NCBI GenBank assembly: GCA_027003085.1
Contig: JALWYR010000099.1
Span: 1 to 6,215 of the forward strand
Reading direction: 5' to 3'
Source: Flavobacteriales bacterium
GTDB lineage: Bacteria; Bacteroidota; Bacteroidia; Flavobacteriales; Flavobacteriaceae
DNA: 6,215 nt
The notes beneath the pieces were generated by a model, which did not search any database, was not told where the DNA came from, and saw nothing but the letters and a program-made list of their open reading frames with translations. Position numbers and translations under genes: made by a program. Positions 5,258 through 6,215 of the stretch are shown piece after piece (positions within the stretch are counted from its first letter, which is position 1; each line of letters starts with the position of its first letter).

Positions 5258-6211
5258 ATGAGTAAGCAGAAGTATGTTTTTGACCCGGTGTCGCTGGATT
5301 ATGTTCCGGTGAAACGCAACCGTTGGAAAGACATCTTGATTTTTCTGATGGCCGGTTTGGTATTTATGGTTTTGGGCTTTTTGATTTTACCACATTTTTT
5401 CGACACGCCCGACGAGTTGGCCTTGCGCCGCGAAAATCAGGATTTGAAACTGCATGTGGATGTTTTGGACAAAAAATACGAGCATTTGAATGCCGTTTTG
5501 GCCAGCATCCAAAAACGCGATAAAAACCTATACCGCCTGCTGTTTGAAGCCGAACCCATTCCCGATGATGTGCGCGAGGCGGGCTACGGAGGTGCGGTAA
5601 CCGACAATTCGGATTTATTGAACAACGACAAAATCGCCAAGCTATACAAGGAAATGGAGATTTTGTCGAAAAAATTGGTGGTGCAATCCAAATCTTTCGA
5701 CGAATTGATCCGATTGGCCAAAGAAAAGGAAAAATACCTGGCCCACATTCCGGCCATTCAACCGGTTGAAAACAAGGACTTACGCCGCCTGGCTTCGGGC
5801 TTTGGGATGCGTTTTCATCCCATTCTTAAAATTTGGCGTCCGCACAACGGTTTGGATTTTACGGCCCGGGTCGGAACACCCATTTATGCCACGGGCGACG
5901 GAACCGTCGTTTATGCCGGACGCGGTTCGGGTTTTGGCATCCATGTAAAAATCGACCATGGCTACGGTTACCAAACCGTGTATGCACACATGAGCCGTAT
6001 GGCGGTTCACAAAGGCCAAAAAGTCAAGCGCGGACAAATTATCGGCTATGTGGGTAACACGGGCTTGTCTAACGGGCCGCATTTGCATTACGAGGTGCAC
6101 TACAAGGGCAAACCCGTTAATCCGGTTTATTATTTCTACCGCGATTTGAATGCCCGTGACTACGAAAAAATGATGGAATTGGCCAAGTCGGCTCAGCAAT
6201 CCCTGGACTAA
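5258..6211 (+). CDS. Membrane-anchored M23 family metallopeptidase (peptidoglycan endopeptidase)
   Basis: The 317-residue protein has a short cytoplasmic N-terminus with a basic patch (KRNRWK, 19-24), one membrane helix (about 25-45), a periplasmic coiled-coil-like stretch (about 52-90 and 123-160) and a C-terminal M23 (LytM/peptidase family M23B) domain from about 175 to 292. The zinc-binding and catalytic residues are present: H196 and D200 in RPHNGLD, H244 in YAHM, and H275/H277 in GPHLHYEV. GFGMRFHPI (181-189) is the usual segment before the first ligand. With an intact active site, it probably cuts peptide cross-links in peptidoglycan rather than only activating amidases. The start at 5258 places the membrane helix close to the N-terminus; GGGGCGG before it is not a Shine-Dalgarno. 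The neighbour is alaS, divergent. The stop (TAA, 6209-6211) lies 4 bases from the window end. Confidence 0.92.
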   Translation: MSKQKYVFDPVSLDYVPVKRNRWKDILIFLMAGLVFMVLGFLILPHFFDTPDELALRRENQDLKLHVDVLDKKYEHLNAVLASIQKRDKNLYRLLFEAEPIPDDVREAGYGGAVTDNSDLLNNDKIAKLYKEMEILSKKLVVQSKSFDELIRLAKEKEKYLAHIPAIQPVENKDLRRLASGFGMRFHPILKIWRPHNGLDFTARVGTPIYATGDGTVVYAGRGSGFGIHVKIDHGYGYQTVYAHMSRMAVHKGQKVKRGQIIGYVGNTGLSNGPHLHYEVHYKGKPVNPVYYFYRDLNARDYEKMMELAKSAQQSLD

Positions 6212-6215
6212 TTCC

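Overview
The window looks like a chromosomal segment of a Bacteroidota bacterium. Three signs support this: gene starts without convincing Shine-Dalgarno sequences, several exact matches to the Bacteroidota -7 promoter element TAnnTTTG (two with a TTG-type -33 element 20 bases upstream), and an alanyl-tRNA synthetase gene divergent from a membrane-anchored M23 peptidase gene. I cannot assign a genus.

Layout, left to right. Positions 1-204 are the 3' end of a macro-domain (ADP-ribose-binding or hydrolysing) gene on the + strand. Positions 205-741 hold no gene: a short AT-rich stretch, then a very GC-rich array of degenerate repeats of about 60 bases (310-706) with strong dyads. Positions 742-1482 encode a DEDD-type 3'-5' exonuclease of the PolB-exonuclease-related family (+). 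Positions 1483-2548 are a repeat-rich island: two 172-base copies of an element with perfect 10-base terminal inverted repeats (1508-1679 and 2307-2478), degenerate extra arms beside them, a perfect 14-base tandem duplication, and one small AT-rich lipoprotein gene (1854-2198, +). Positions 2549-5185 are a complete alaS (-). A 72-base divergent spacer carries two interlocking promoters, and 5258-6211 encode a complete M23 family cell-wall peptidase (+). Only 4 bases follow its stop.

Functionally the genes are mostly housekeeping: tRNA charging with editing, peptidoglycan remodelling, a nuclease and an ADP-ribose-processing protein. They do not form one pathway. The coding content holds no obvious new system. 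The unusual material is in the non-coding DNA: the GC-rich array that ends 36 bases before the exonuclease start, and the paired palindromic elements that bracket an AT-rich, probably accessory lipoprotein gene. The alaS/M23 promoter pair is arranged so that only one polymerase could probably bind at a time.
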